Notes: a model not told the origin generated them from the sequence alone. A stretch of DNA of 18,545 nucleotides from an uncultured Pseudomonadota bacterium (GCA_903939665.1 CAJAHZ010000162.1:1-18545), one strand, 5' to 3'. Shown: positions 1 to 7,862, counted from the stretch's first letter. Program-made: numbers and translations.

Positions 1-285
1 CCACTGCTGGTTGAAACGGGCGGCTTTCGCGAACAGGTCGACCGTGTTCTGGTCGTCGACTGTGATGAGGCCGTGCAGATTTCGCGGGTCATGGCGCGTA
101 GCGGTCTGTCGATTGAGGAGCTACAGGCGATCATGTCGGCTCAGGCTTCACGCGCTGCTCGGCGGGCGTCTGCCGACGATCTGCTGCTCAATGATGACGG
201 CAAGGAAGCGCTGCTATTCCAGGTGGAAGTTCTGCACCGGCACTATCTCGCACTGGCCGCTGCCAAACTTAATGCAGACTGTTGA
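1..285 (+). CDS. coaE: Dephospho-CoA kinase, C-terminal part (5' end outside window)
   Basis: This is the last 94 residues of an ORF open from base 1 and ending in TGA at 283-285. CoaE phosphorylates dephospho-CoA in the last cytoplasmic step of coenzyme A synthesis. The visible part matches the family C-terminus: a LLVETG segment, then VDRVLVVDCDE (the strand after the CoA-binding region), the Q-x-x-R-V-x-x-R-(S/D)-G-L-S segment and a final stretch beginning LLNDDG, where the family has a conserved N-D/N-x-G turn. The P-loop lies upstream of the window. The following gene is zapD, a neighbour of coaE in many beta- and gammaproteobacteria, which supports the call. The 60-bp gap to zapD contains only a weak AT-rich inverted repeat (306-322). 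Confidence 0.88.
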   Translation, partial: PLLVETGGFREQVDRVLVVDCDEAVQISRVMARSGLSIEELQAIMSAQASRAARRASADDLLLNDDGKEALLFQVEVLHRHYLALAAAKLNADC

Positions 286-345
286 GATTTTGTTGCAAAT
301 AGTTCAGAATTAAAACAATTCTCATAATTACGATCCGGCGGCGAT

Positions 346-1101
346 GTGATCACTTACGAATATCCCTTCAACGAACGCATACGTACCTTGTTGCGTCTGG
401 AGGATTTGTTCGATAAGGCCACCTACTTCCTGCAGCAGGATGGCGCGCACGAGCATCACGCGGTGCTGCTCACCCTGTTTGAAATTCTTGAGGTGGCTGG
501 CCGCGCCGATCTCAAGATGGATCTGATTCAGGAGCTCGAACGCCAGCGTCAGACCTTACTGGTTTTTCGCAACAACCCCGATATTTCAGAAGAGGCGCTT
601 TCCGGCGCCCTGTACGAAATCGAACAGGCGTCGGCTGCCTTGCTCGGGATGGCCGGCAAGATCGGTCAGTACCTGCGTGAGAACGACTGGCTGATGGGCA
701 TCAAGAGTCGTGCCGTGATCCCCGGCGGTGTCTGCGAGTTTGATCTGCCCTCTTATCACTACTGGCTGCATCATGAGCCCGACTATCGCCGCGAAGCGCT
801 GGCCGGATGGCTGAAGCCGCTGCTGCCCTTGCGCGATGGCCTGACCATTGTTTTGCGCTTGTTGCGCGCCAGCGGGCGGTCGGAACATCAAGTGGCCAAA
901 GGCGGCATGTTCCAGTTGATGCTTGGCGGTAGCGGTTCGCAGATGGTGCGTATTTCGCTCACCTTGCACGCGCCCTTCGTCCCCGAGATCAGCGCCAACA
1001 AGTACGCGCTGAACATTCGCTTTACCCGCCCGGAAAGCGATCACCGACCGCGTCATTGCGAAGATGACGTCGACTTCGAAATGGTTTTTTGTAATCTGTG
1101 A
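346..1101 (+). CDS. zapD: Cell division protein ZapD (Z-ring-associated)
   Basis: ZapD is a cytoplasmic protein that binds the C-terminal tail of FtsZ and crosslinks FtsZ protofilaments at midcell. The 251-aa product has the family's usual length and the characteristic N-terminus YEYP-NERIRTLLRLEDLF. It has an alpha-helical first half rich in Glu and Leu, and a beta-rich second half with the family-typical segment KGGMFQ and a C-terminal VDFEMVFCNL. The GTG start at 346 is chosen because family homology begins immediately there. No strong Shine-Dalgarno is visible, only GGCGGC a few bases upstream. The stop overlaps the yacG start codon (TGATG), so the two are translationally coupled. Membership in the coaE-zapD-yacG cluster agrees with the function. 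Confidence 0.93.
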   Translation: MITYEYPFNERIRTLLRLEDLFDKATYFLQQDGAHEHHAVLLTLFEILEVAGRADLKMDLIQELERQRQTLLVFRNNPDISEEALSGALYEIEQASAALLGMAGKIGQYLRENDWLMGIKSRAVIPGGVCEFDLPSYHYWLHHEPDYRREALAGWLKPLLPLRDGLTIVLRLLRASGRSEHQVAKGGMFQLMLGGSGSQMVRISLTLHAPFVPEISANKYALNIRFTRPESDHRPRHCEDDVDFEMVFCNL

Positions 1102-1295
1102 TGGTCAAAGCCGCACCTAAAGTTCGCTGCCCGCAATGTGGCGGCGAGTCACTGTGGAGTGGTTCGAACCCATGGCGGCCATTTTGTTCCGAGCGCTGCA
1201 AGATGATCGATCTCGGCGCCTGGGCGTCCGAGTCGTATCGCGTGCCGGTGCAGGAAACGGCCGACCCGTTGCAAGAGCCGCCTGCCGCCGAATAG
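1101..1295 (+). CDS. yacG: DNA gyrase inhibitor / zinc-binding protein YacG
   Basis: YacG is a tiny zinc-ribbon protein that binds GyrB and inhibits gyrase activity (known for the E. coli protein). The 64-aa product has the four zinc ligands C10-x2-C13 and C29-x3-C33, in CPQC and CSERC, followed by the family-typical KMIDLGAW segment and an acidic, Pro-rich tail. The ATG at 1101 overlaps the zapD stop codon by one base. A GTG directly before it (1098) is in frame, but ATG is preferred. It is the last gene of the coaE-zapD-yacG operon and converges on the Nudix gene with only 17 bp between stops. Confidence 0.93.
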   Translation: MVKAAPKVRCPQCGGESLWSGSNPWRPFCSERCKMIDLGAWASESYRVPVQETADPLQEPPAAE

Positions 1296-1312
1296 CGGGC
1301 AACTAAACGGCG

Positions 1313-2266
1313 TCAGCCCCAGTCGCGCATCATTGCGATGCCGTGTGCGCCGTTTTTTATCGCAATCGCCAGCATTTCCCGGCGCATGCCGCCCAGTGCG
1401 AAAATGGGGATGGGCGAACCGGCCGCCAGTTTTTTGAAACCCGCCCAGCCGATCCCCGGATGTTCCGGATGTGTCGGCGTCGACAGCACGGGGCCGAGCA
1501 GGGCATAGTCGAGCCCGAGTTGGGCGGCATGCGCCAGTTCCTGCGCATCGTGGCAGGATGCACCGACCCAGGCAAAGTCGGGCCGCTCGACGCAGTCGCG
1601 CAGCGCCGCTGACGAAAGATGAAGGCCGTGCGCATGAATCGCGTGCACCAGCGCGGCATCGTCGTTGACGACAATGATGGCGTCGGTGTGGCGCAGCATC
1701 TCCTTGACGGTCTGCGCAAACCAGGCGCGTTCGGGTGGCGAGAGTTCCTTGTCGCGAATCTGAAAGAGGCGAATGCCTTGTTTCAGCCCGTTGGCAACGC
1801 GCTTCAGCTCAAAATCTTCGTTGCTTTCTGCCGATTGCGTAATCGCCATCATGCGCGGCAAGGCCAGTGCCTTGAGCACCGGTGCGTTGGCCGGAAGAAT
1901 CGGTGCGACCTTCGGCGCGACCTGCGCACTTAGCCAAGCGATTGCGCTGTGCTCAAGCGGTGCGGTAACGCCGATCTCGCCGGTCCATTCGGTGACTCGC
2001 CAGAAGTTGAGTCGAACGGTGGCATGCGGATAAGTGAACACGCGGGTCAGCCATGGGGCCGCTACGGTCACGGTAATGCCGAGTTCTTCCTGCAGTTCGC
2101 GCACCAGTGCTTCGCGCACAGATTCTCCCGGCTCGACCTTGCCACCAGGAAACTCCCAGTAACCCGCATACACTTTGCCTTCAGGGCGCTGGGCCAGCAA
2201 AAACTGTTCGCCATCTGCGCTGTCACGCAGCATGACCGCGGCAGCTACTTCGACAATGTCGGTCAT
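1313..2266 (-). CDS. Nudix hydrolase fused to a thiamine-phosphate-synthase-like domain
   Basis: This is a 317-aa two-domain cytoplasmic protein. Residues 1-130 form a MutT-type Nudix domain. The Nudix box at 42-64 has every consensus position: G42, E48, R56-E57, E60-E61 and G63. Residues about 135-317 form a TIM-barrel ThiE/TenI-like domain with FQIRDKE, the VVNDDAAL strand, a GLHLSS motif and GASCHDAQEL. It also has the phosphate-binding GPVLSTPTHP loop and a C-terminal ALGG. The Nudix half resembles 8-oxo-dGTP diphosphatases (nucleotide-pool cleaning). The role of the ThiE-like half is uncertain; fused forms of this kind are known in proteobacteria and are not proven thiamine enzymes. No thiamine riboswitch is visible upstream. 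The ATG at 2266 overlaps the stop of the upstream ATPase gene by four bases, so the pair is coupled. Confidence 0.88.
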   Translation of the reverse strand: MTDIVEVAAAVMLRDSADGEQFLLAQRPEGKVYAGYWEFPGGKVEPGESVREALVRELQEELGITVTVAAPWLTRVFTYPHATVRLNFWRVTEWTGEIGVTAPLEHSAIAWLSAQVAPKVAPILPANAPVLKALALPRMMAITQSAESNEDFELKRVANGLKQGIRLFQIRDKELSPPERAWFAQTVKEMLRHTDAIIVVNDDAALVHAIHAHGLHLSSAALRDCVERPDFAWVGASCHDAQELAHAAQLGLDYALLGPVLSTPTHPEHPGIGWAGFKKLAAGSPIPIFALGGMRREMLAIAIKNGAHGIAMMRDWG

Positions 2267-3180
2267 TTGCGACGCTTTGTTTTGGTAACTGCTGTTGCGG
2301 CTGTGTCGTTGTTATGCGTACCGGCCCAGTCCTTGGCGAACTGCCAAGCGACACGCCCGCTGCGTGAGCCGCGCATCAGTGCCCAGTTAAGTGCTTCCCG
2401 CTCCGCTCCGGCAATTTCGGCGGCGCCGCAGCCGAAAGATTTCAGCCAGTGCGCGGCGATATTCAGATAGGCATCCTGATCAAAGGGGTAGAAGGAAATC
2501 CACAAGCCGAAGCGTTCCGATAGCGAGATTTTTTCCTCGATTGCTTCGCCGGGGTGAATTTCATCTCCGACGCGTTTGCTTTCGAGGTTCTCCTCGAAAT
2601 ACTCTGGCATCAGATGGCGGCGGTTCGAGGTGGCGTAAATCAGGACGTTTTCCGGGGCGGCTGAAATCGAGCCGTCAAGCACGACCTTGAGCGCCTTGTA
2701 GGTAGCATCTCCGGCGTCGAAAGAAAGATCGTCGCAGAAGATGACAAAGCGTTCCGGACGCCCTTCGATCAGGTCGACGATGTCGGGCAAATCGATCAGA
2801 TCATTCTTGTCGACTTCGATCAGGCGCAGCCCACTTTTTGCATATTCATTGAGCAACGCCTTGATGATCGATGATTTGCCCGAGCCGCGCGCGCCGGTGA
2901 GCAGAACGTTGTTGGCCGGGCGACCGCCGACGAATTGGCGCGTATTGGCTTCTATGCGGGATTTCTGTTCGTCGATGTCGCGCAGATCCTTCAGCCGGAT
3001 GGTCGGCGGATTTTTTACCATCTGTAGATAGCCGGCGCCGCCGCGCTTGCGCCAGCGGAAGGCGTTGGCCGAATGCCAGTCGGGGGTCGGTGACGCGGGG
3101 GGCATCAGCGGCTCAAGACGTTCGAGCAGTTTCTCGGCGCGCGCGAGAAAGCTCGCCAGTTGTGGAATCGGGTCGGTCAT
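2263..3180 (-). CDS. DUF815-type AAA+ ATPase
   Basis: This 305-aa P-loop ATPase matches the DUF815 family, whose cellular role is not established. Walker A is GARGSGKSS at residues 96-104. Walker B is FVIFCDDLSF at about 145-154, and the sensor-1-like strand reads LIYATSNRR. Typical DUF815 features are the FRW-x6-G-YLQ segment before the P-loop, the R-Q-F-V-x-G-x-P-x-N-N-V-L-L-T-G lead-in, and a C-terminal region with GSRSGRVAWQFA. The ATG at 3180 is preferred over an in-frame TTG at 3201, because family similarity does not need the seven extra residues. It lies upstream of, and overlaps by 4 bp, the Nudix-fusion gene. It is divergent from mltA with a 49-bp gap. In proteobacteria it commonly sits beside this Nudix gene. 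Confidence 0.87.
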   Translation of the reverse strand: MTDPIPQLASFLARAEKLLERLEPLMPPASPTPDWHSANAFRWRKRGGAGYLQMVKNPPTIRLKDLRDIDEQKSRIEANTRQFVGGRPANNVLLTGARGSGKSSIIKALLNEYAKSGLRLIEVDKNDLIDLPDIVDLIEGRPERFVIFCDDLSFDAGDATYKALKVVLDGSISAAPENVLIYATSNRRHLMPEYFEENLESKRVGDEIHPGEAIEEKISLSERFGLWISFYPFDQDAYLNIAAHWLKSFGCGAAEIAGAEREALNWALMRGSRSGRVAWQFAKDWAGTHNNDTAATAVTKTKRRK

Positions 3181-3229
3181 GGGGAAGGTATACTTCGGCA
3201 ATCGATGAACTCAACACTCTAGCCAAACC

Positions 3230-4462
3230 ATGCTCAAAAGCAAATCGCCGTGCCTGTTTTTCTCTGCCGCACTCCTGGTCAGCCTTCTCTCCGCTTGCGC
3301 TACGCTGAAAGAACCGGCCAAGCAGCCCGCGGAAATGAGTTGTGCGCCGTGTCCGGCCTGTGCCCAGTGCACAGCGCCGGTGACCACGCTGCCGCCCGCC
3401 AAGCCGCTGCAACTGGCGCGCTGGAGCGATCTGTCGGGCTGGGGCGATGATGATGTTAGCGTTGCCTGGCCGGCTTTCCTTCAGTCCTGTCGCGTTCTGG
3501 TGGGCAAGCCGCAGGGCGCGCTCTGGCGCCCTGCCTGTGATGAAGCAAAAGGCCTCGACGGGAGCGATGCGGCAACGCTGCGCCGCTTTTTTGAATCGCG
3601 CTTCGAACCTTACCTGCTGACCAACCCGGATGGCAGCACCAGCGGCATGATTACCGGCTATTACGAGCCCCTGCTGCGCGGTTCGCGTGCGCGCAGCAAG
3701 CCGTATCTCCAGCCGGTGCTCGGCGTGCCCGGAGATTTGTTGACGATCGATCTGGGCGATGTCCTGCCCGAGTTGAAGAATATGCGTCTGCGCGGACGCC
3801 TGCAGGGCAACAAGGTCATTCCCTATTTTTCACGCGCTGAAATCACGGGGCGGGAAAAGGATTACGCCGACCGCGTTTTGCTCTGGGTCGACGATGCGGT
3901 TGAATTGTTCTTCCTGCAGATCCAGGGCTCCGGGCGGGTCAGGCTGCCCGATGGCGGGATGGTGCGCATCGGTTACGCTGATCAGAACGGACACCCCTAC
4001 CAATCCGTGGGTCGTTTATTGGTTGAGCGTGGCGAGCTGACGTTAGAGCAAGCGTCAATGCAGGGCATCCAGGCTTGGGCCAGGGCTAACCCGGCGAAGC
4101 TGAACGACTTGTTGAATGCCAATCCGAGTTATGTGTTCTTTCGTGAATTGACCGCGAAAGGCGCCGAGAACGAAGGCCCGCCCGGTGCGCTCGGTGTGCC
4201 GCTGAGTGCTGAACGCAGCATTGCGGTTGACCCTCGGCACGTGCCGCTAGGCGCACCGGTATTCCTCTCGACGACGCAGCCCAATTCGCCGTCACCGTTG
4301 CGTCGCCTCGTGCTGGCGCAGGATACGGGCGGGGCCATTCGGGGGGTTGTGCGCGCTGACTTCTTCTGGGGCTTCGGTGCCGAGGCGGGTGCTCAGGCCG
4401 GGCGGATGAAACAGTCGGGACAAATGTGGGTCTTGCTGCCGCCCGGTGTCGCCCCAAAATAG
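3230..4462 (+). CDS. mltA: Membrane-bound lytic murein transglycosylase A (lipoprotein)
   Basis: MltA cleaves the MurNAc-GlcNAc bond of peptidoglycan, leaving 1,6-anhydro-MurNAc, and is anchored to the outer membrane by its lipid. The 410-aa product starts with a signal peptide and a lipobox LSAC, with lipidated Cys23. The MltA domain carries GMITGYYEP and the FFLQIQGSGR segment. The C-terminal 3D domain contains AQDTGGAIRG (D365) and RADFFWG (D377), the latter aligning by spacing with the catalytic Asp of E. coli MltA, then GAEAGAQAG and a final WVLLP. An unusual feature is the Cys cluster C38-x2-C41-x2-C44-x2-C47 in the linker just after the lipid anchor. Start: ATG at 3230, directly before the signal peptide. 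The gene stands alone, divergent from the ATPase. Confidence 0.93.
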   Translation: MLKSKSPCLFFSAALLVSLLSACATLKEPAKQPAEMSCAPCPACAQCTAPVTTLPPAKPLQLARWSDLSGWGDDDVSVAWPAFLQSCRVLVGKPQGALWRPACDEAKGLDGSDAATLRRFFESRFEPYLLTNPDGSTSGMITGYYEPLLRGSRARSKPYLQPVLGVPGDLLTIDLGDVLPELKNMRLRGRLQGNKVIPYFSRAEITGREKDYADRVLLWVDDAVELFFLQIQGSGRVRLPDGGMVRIGYADQNGHPYQSVGRLLVERGELTLEQASMQGIQAWARANPAKLNDLLNANPSYVFFRELTAKGAENEGPPGALGVPLSAERSIAVDPRHVPLGAPVFLSTTQPNSPSPLRRLVLAQDTGGAIRGVVRADFFWGFGAEAGAQAGRMKQSGQMWVLLPPGVAPK

Positions 4463-4469
4463 CCACGGC

Positions 4470-4535
4470 GCAATGCTTTGGTGCGCACCGTTCCATGATG
4501 GTGCCTGACGGTAGGTGAATGCACCGTTGCGGTGC
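4470..4535 (+). promoter_or_regulatory. Two NtrC-like enhancer dyads upstream of the ammonium transporter
   Basis: The NtrC core is GCAC-N7-GTGC. A perfect copy lies at 4521-4535 (GCACCGTTGCGGTGC). A one-mismatch copy (GCAA-N7-GTGC) lies at 4470-4484. Their centres are about 87 and 138 bp before the expected start of transcription, the distance range usual for NtrC enhancers. Between them, 4485-4504 holds a further GCACC/GGTGC inverted pair with wider spacing. Binding by NtrC is inferred from the pattern and the nitrogen-related target gene. Confidence 0.6.
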
Positions 4536-4588
4536 GTCTGTCGCTTGATGCCTATGGCAAGTCATTGAAATATCGGCGTTGCCGAGTG

Positions 4589-4603
4589 TGGAATGCTTCT
4601 TGC
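4589..4603 (+). promoter_or_regulatory. Sigma-54 (-24/-12) promoter of the ammonium transporter
   Basis: The sequence TGGAATGCTTCTTGC has GG (4590-4591) and GC (4602-4603) separated by exactly ten bases, the invariant RpoN spacing, and TTGC at -12 matches consensus. The -24 box TGGAATG departs from TGGCACG at two bases. Transcription would start near 4615, leaving a 22-nt leader with AGGAGG just before the ATG. Together with the NtrC-like dyads this indicates induction under nitrogen limitation. Confidence 0.7.
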
Positions 4604-4636
4604 GCTATGGCTCGGATTCGATTTTCAGGAGGCGCC

Positions 4637-5839
4637 ATGGAAGCACTCAAGTCTGGTAGTGACGTTCTTTTTATTCTACTTGGCGCCATTATGGTGCTGG
4701 CCATGCACGCGGGCTTTGCGTTTCTTGAGCTCGGCACCGTGCGTAAAAAGAATCAGGTCAATGCACTGGTCAAAATCCTCACCGATTTTTGCGTATCGAC
4801 CATCGCCTATTTTTTCGTCGGTTACAGCGTCGCCTATGGCATCAATTTTTTCTCCGGCGCCGAAACGCTGATGCAGAAAAACGGTTTCGAACTGACCAAG
4901 TTCTTCTTCCTGCTCACCTTCGCTGCAGCCATTCCAGCCATCGTTTCGGGCGGAATTGCCGAGCGCGCCAAGTTCAATCCGCAACTCATCGCGACCTTCC
5001 TGATCGTCGGTTTCGTCTATCCCTTCTTCGAAGGCATTGCCTGGAATCAGGCCTTTGGCATTCAGGCATGGCTGAAGGCAAGCTTCGGCGAGGAGTTTCA
5101 TGACTTCGCCGGCTCCGTCGTGGTGCACGCCATGGGCGGCTGGATTGCGCTGCCGGCGGTGCTGCTGCTTGGCGCGCGGCACGGACGCTATACCAAGGAA
5201 GGGCGCATTTCGGCGCACCCGCCGTCATCCATTCCTTTTTTGGCATTGGGTGCGTGGATTCTCATGGTCGGCTGGTTCGGCTTCAACGTGATGAGCGCGC
5301 AAACGCTCGACAAGGTATCCGGGTTGGTGGCGATCAATTCCCTGATGGCCATGGTCGGGGGCACGCTGGTGGCACTGTTGCTCGGCAAAAACGATCCGGG
5401 TTTTGTTCATAACGGCCCGCTCGCCGGCCTGGTTGCCGTTTGCGCCGGTTCCGACGTGATGCACCCCATGGGCGCGCTGGTGGTGGGGGGCGTGGCTGGC
5501 GGGCTGTTCGTCGTCATGTTCACGCTGACCCAGAATCGCTGGAAAATCGATGACGTGCTCGGTGTCTGGCCGTTGCACGGTTTGTGCGGTACCTGGGGCG
5601 GCATTGCCGCCGGTATTTTTGGCAGCCAGGCACTGGGCGGCGCCGGCGGCGTGGCATTTATGCCGCAACTGATCATGACCGCGTTGGCGATTGTTGTCGC
5701 GCTGCTTGGCAGCTTCGTCGTGTATCGCGTGCTGAAGATGACGCTGGGACTTCGTCTCGACCAGGAGCAGGAATACGACGGTGCGGATATTTCAATACAT
5801 CGCATTACCGCAACGCCGGAGCGCGAGCCGAACTGGTGA
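4637..5839 (+). CDS. amtB: Ammonium transporter (Amt/MEP/Rh family)
   Basis: This is a 400-aa inner-membrane protein with about eleven hydrophobic segments. It conducts ammonia/ammonium, normally gated by a PII protein. Family signatures seen are GFAFLELG in the first helix, SGGIAER (104-110), the D156-F-A-G-x3-V-H164 motif, GWFGFN, and PLHGLCGTWGG with H314. H164 and H314 form the twin-His pair of the pore. There is no cleavable signal peptide. The ATG at 4637 has a perfect AGGAGG six bases upstream; the reading frame is open 35 codons further but those residues have no family similarity. A sigma-54 promoter and NtrC-like sites lie upstream. No glnK-type PII gene is adjacent on either side, although glnK-amtB is the usual arrangement. 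Transcription ends at the hairpin starting at 5880. Confidence 0.95.
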   Translation: MEALKSGSDVLFILLGAIMVLAMHAGFAFLELGTVRKKNQVNALVKILTDFCVSTIAYFFVGYSVAYGINFFSGAETLMQKNGFELTKFFFLLTFAAAIPAIVSGGIAERAKFNPQLIATFLIVGFVYPFFEGIAWNQAFGIQAWLKASFGEEFHDFAGSVVVHAMGGWIALPAVLLLGARHGRYTKEGRISAHPPSSIPFLALGAWILMVGWFGFNVMSAQTLDKVSGLVAINSLMAMVGGTLVALLLGKNDPGFVHNGPLAGLVAVCAGSDVMHPMGALVVGGVAGGLFVVMFTLTQNRWKIDDVLGVWPLHGLCGTWGGIAAGIFGSQALGGAGGVAFMPQLIMTALAIVVALLGSFVVYRVLKMTLGLRLDQEQEYDGADISIHRITATPEREPNW

Positions 5840-5879
5840 TTTTTGATCGCAAGAAATAAAGATTGTTGAAGGCATCGAG

Positions 5880-5918
5880 AATTGAAAAGGCCCAAGGAAA
5901 CCTTGGGCCTTTTCAATT
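5880..5918. terminator. Strong bidirectional rho-independent terminator
   Basis: An 18-bp perfect stem runs from 5880-5897 (AATTGAAAAGGCCCAAGG) to 5901-5918 with a three-base AAA loop. Its GC-rich centre is flanked by A and T tracts on both sides, so it works in either direction. It lies between the stops of amtB (+) and the dsbC-type gene (-), which converge here. Confidence 0.9.
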
Positions 5919-5931
5919 TTGCAGAGCAGGG

Positions 5932-6642
5932 TTATTTGTCCGATGGCGTTTGCATCAGCTTTTGCTCGATTCTGGCGACCGGAACGGCGCCGGGAAGCCG
6001 TTCGCCGTCGGCGAAGAAGATGGTCGGGGTGCCGTTGATGGCTAGTTTTCGACCGGCTTCGACGGTTTTCTGAACGGCGGTTGTGTCGCAATCGCCTTTG
6101 CCGCTCGGCGCCTTGCCGTCGACCATCCAGTCGTTCCATGCCTTGGCTTTGTCGGCAGCGCACCAGATCTGTTTTGATTTCTCAAGGGAGTCAGGCGAGA
6201 GGATCGGGTAGAGGAAGGTGTAGATGGTCACGTTGTCGAGTTTGGCCATGTCTTTCGCCAGCTTCTTGCAGTAGCCGCAGTTGGGGTCTTCAAACGTGGC
6301 AAAGGCCCGCTTGCCATCGCCCCGTACCTGCTTGACCGCGAGTTCGAGCGGCAGGTCCGAGAACTTGATCGCGGTTAGCTTCTGCATGCGTTCATCGGTG
6401 ATGTTCTTCATTGTCTTGCCGTCGATCAGCGTGCCGATCATCAGTGCCGATACTTTGTCGTCGGTGTAGATGATCTGGCCATCGGCGTAGACTTCATAAA
6501 GGCCGAGGTAAGAGGTTTTTGTGACGCTGCTTACCTTGCCGCCCAGTTTGGCTTCTACGGCCTTTTTGACACTGGCTTCATCGGCAATGGCCGGAAGGCA
6601 AAAGCTTGCGGCCAGTGCCAGCGGCAGTAATTTTTTGAACAT
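5932..6642 (-). CDS. dsbC: DsbC-type periplasmic thiol:disulfide isomerase
   Basis: This 236-aa protein shuffles wrong disulfides in periplasmic proteins. It has a Sec signal peptide (MFKKLL plus a hydrophobic core, predicted cut after A20, before DEAS). An N-terminal dimerisation domain covers about 21-85. The thioredoxin-fold domain has the active site C122-G-Y-C125 in FEDPNCGYC, the cis-proline loop GTP206T, and a second Cys pair C161/C185 like the structural disulfide of DsbC. The ATG at 6642 is chosen over an upstream TTG at 6696 because the signal peptide begins there and GGAG lies about nine bases upstream. It follows the FAD-hydroxylase gene with a 50-bp gap, on the same strand and probably in one transcript. 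It ends at the shared terminator. DsbG is the closest alternative. Confidence 0.9.
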   Translation of the reverse strand: MFKKLLPLALAASFCLPAIADEASVKKAVEAKLGGKVSSVTKTSYLGLYEVYADGQIIYTDDKVSALMIGTLIDGKTMKNITDERMQKLTAIKFSDLPLELAVKQVRGDGKRAFATFEDPNCGYCKKLAKDMAKLDNVTIYTFLYPILSPDSLEKSKQIWCAADKAKAWNDWMVDGKAPSGKGDCDTTAVQKTVEAGRKLAINGTPTIFFADGERLPGAVPVARIEQKLMQTPSDK

Positions 6643-6692
6643 GCGATTCTCCGTTGAGTGCGTTGCTGCGGTGTTGCGTTGATAGTGTTGGT

Positions 6693-7862
6693 TCAAAAGG
6701 CGCCGAGCGCATAGCGCACGAGCAGATTTTTTAAGACCGGCAAAGCATTGGTCAAGTTCATTCCGATATTGCGTAGCGGTTTGAGCCCAGGCAGGTTTTC
6801 ACGGAACAGTCGTCGTAGTGTGTGCGTTGTCGTCTGCATCAGCAAGGTTTCTTCGCGCCGTGCTCGCTGGTAGCGGCGCAGCAGGCGTTCGTCGCCGATG
6901 TCCTGCCATTCGGGCGTGGCCGCGAGCAGGTCAGCCAGCGCTTTCGCATCCTGGTAGCCGAGGTTGATACCGTGTCCGGAAAGCGGGTGAATGCCGTGCG
7001 CCGCATCGCCAATCAGGGCGAGTCTGGGCGCGACCGTGCGCGGCACGCGCATCAGGCGCAGCGGAAACGCGGCCGCTGGGGAGAGTGGTTTGAGTTTGCC
7101 CAGTTCGTGGCCGCCCGCCGCGCTCACCCGGCGGCAGAGTTCGTCCGCGGGTAGCGCCAGCAGTTCTTTTGCATGATTGTCCGGTGTCGACCAGACGATC
7201 GAGATGCGATTGCCCGGCAAGGGCAGCCATGCCAGTACGCCATCATCCCGGAACCATTGGCGGGCAATGCCGCGATGCGGTCGGTCGCTTTCGAAATTGG
7301 CGACCAGCCCCATTTCGCCATAAGGCGTGTTGATCGCCGGCAAGCCGGCTTTGTCGCGCACCCAGGAGTCGCGGCCGTCGGCGCCGACCAACAGCTTGGC
7401 GGACAGTGTCTTGCCGTCGCTCAAGGTCAGTAGGGCGGCCTCGTCGCGCATCTCGATAGCGCTCGGCGAGGCCGGGCAGAGTAGCGTGAGATTGCCTTGG
7501 CGCTTCACGCTTTCCCATAACTCGCAGGCCATCAGCGATGATTCAAGAATCCAGCCAAGTTGAGTTACGCCGCTTTCATACGCGGAGAAATCGAGTTGTG
7601 CGCCGCCGTCGCCCAGGATTTTCATCGCGTGAATCGGGGCGATGCGTTCGCTGTCGAGGTGTTTCCAGGTGCCGATTTTCTGCAGAAAATCAGCATTCGC
7701 CGGGCTGATCGCATAGACACGCGGATCCCAGCCATCGGCGCGGGTTGGCGCGCGATTTTCCACGAGAGCGATCTTGAGGCGCGTATCGCGCAGGGCGCAG
7801 GCCAATGACAACCCGGCCAGGCCGCCGCCGACAATGACGACGTCGAATGCTGCGACTTGCAT
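6693..7862 (-). CDS. UbiH/UbiF/COQ6-family FAD-dependent monooxygenase (ubiquinone synthesis)
   Basis: This 389-aa flavoprotein hydroxylase probably adds a hydroxyl to the ubiquinone ring precursor. Three FAD motifs are visible: an N-terminal dinucleotide-binding VVIVGGGLAG (residues 8-17), the central LLVGADGRDS motif, and the C-terminal LIGDAAHGIHPLSGHGINLG signature typical of the UbiH/COQ6 family. WDPRVYAISP is the family's conserved arginine-serine segment. The ATG at 7862 is preferred over an upstream TTG, because the FAD fold begins directly after it. Which ring position it hydroxylates (C5, C6 or C1; UbiI, UbiF or UbiH) cannot be told from sequence alone. It is followed by the dsbC-type gene. 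Confidence 0.88.
   Translation of the reverse strand: MQVAAFDVVIVGGGLAGLSLACALRDTRLKIALVENRAPTRADGWDPRVYAISPANADFLQKIGTWKHLDSERIAPIHAMKILGDGGAQLDFSAYESGVTQLGWILESSLMACELWESVKRQGNLTLLCPASPSAIEMRDEAALLTLSDGKTLSAKLLVGADGRDSWVRDKAGLPAINTPYGEMGLVANFESDRPHRGIARQWFRDDGVLAWLPLPGNRISIVWSTPDNHAKELLALPADELCRRVSAAGGHELGKLKPLSPAAAFPLRLMRVPRTVAPRLALIGDAAHGIHPLSGHGINLGYQDAKALADLLAATPEWQDIGDERLLRRYQRARREETLLMQTTTHTLRRLFRENLPGLKPLRNIGMNLTNALPVLKNLLVRYALGAF

Noticed and set aside
286..345. zapD promoter in the AT-rich gap after coaE
   Set aside because: TTGCAA and CATAAT are present but 24 bp apart, and other pairings are poor, so I could not support a promoter call.
2267..3230. Thiamine (TPP) riboswitch upstream of the Nudix/ThiE-like gene
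   Set aside because: The upstream sequence is the coding region of the ATPase with a 4-bp overlap, and no CUGAGA-type TPP motif is seen in the 49-bp gap before that gene.
4676..5218. A 180-codon leftward open frame antisense to amtB
   Set aside because: It mirrors the hydrophobic codons of the transporter and has no independent support.
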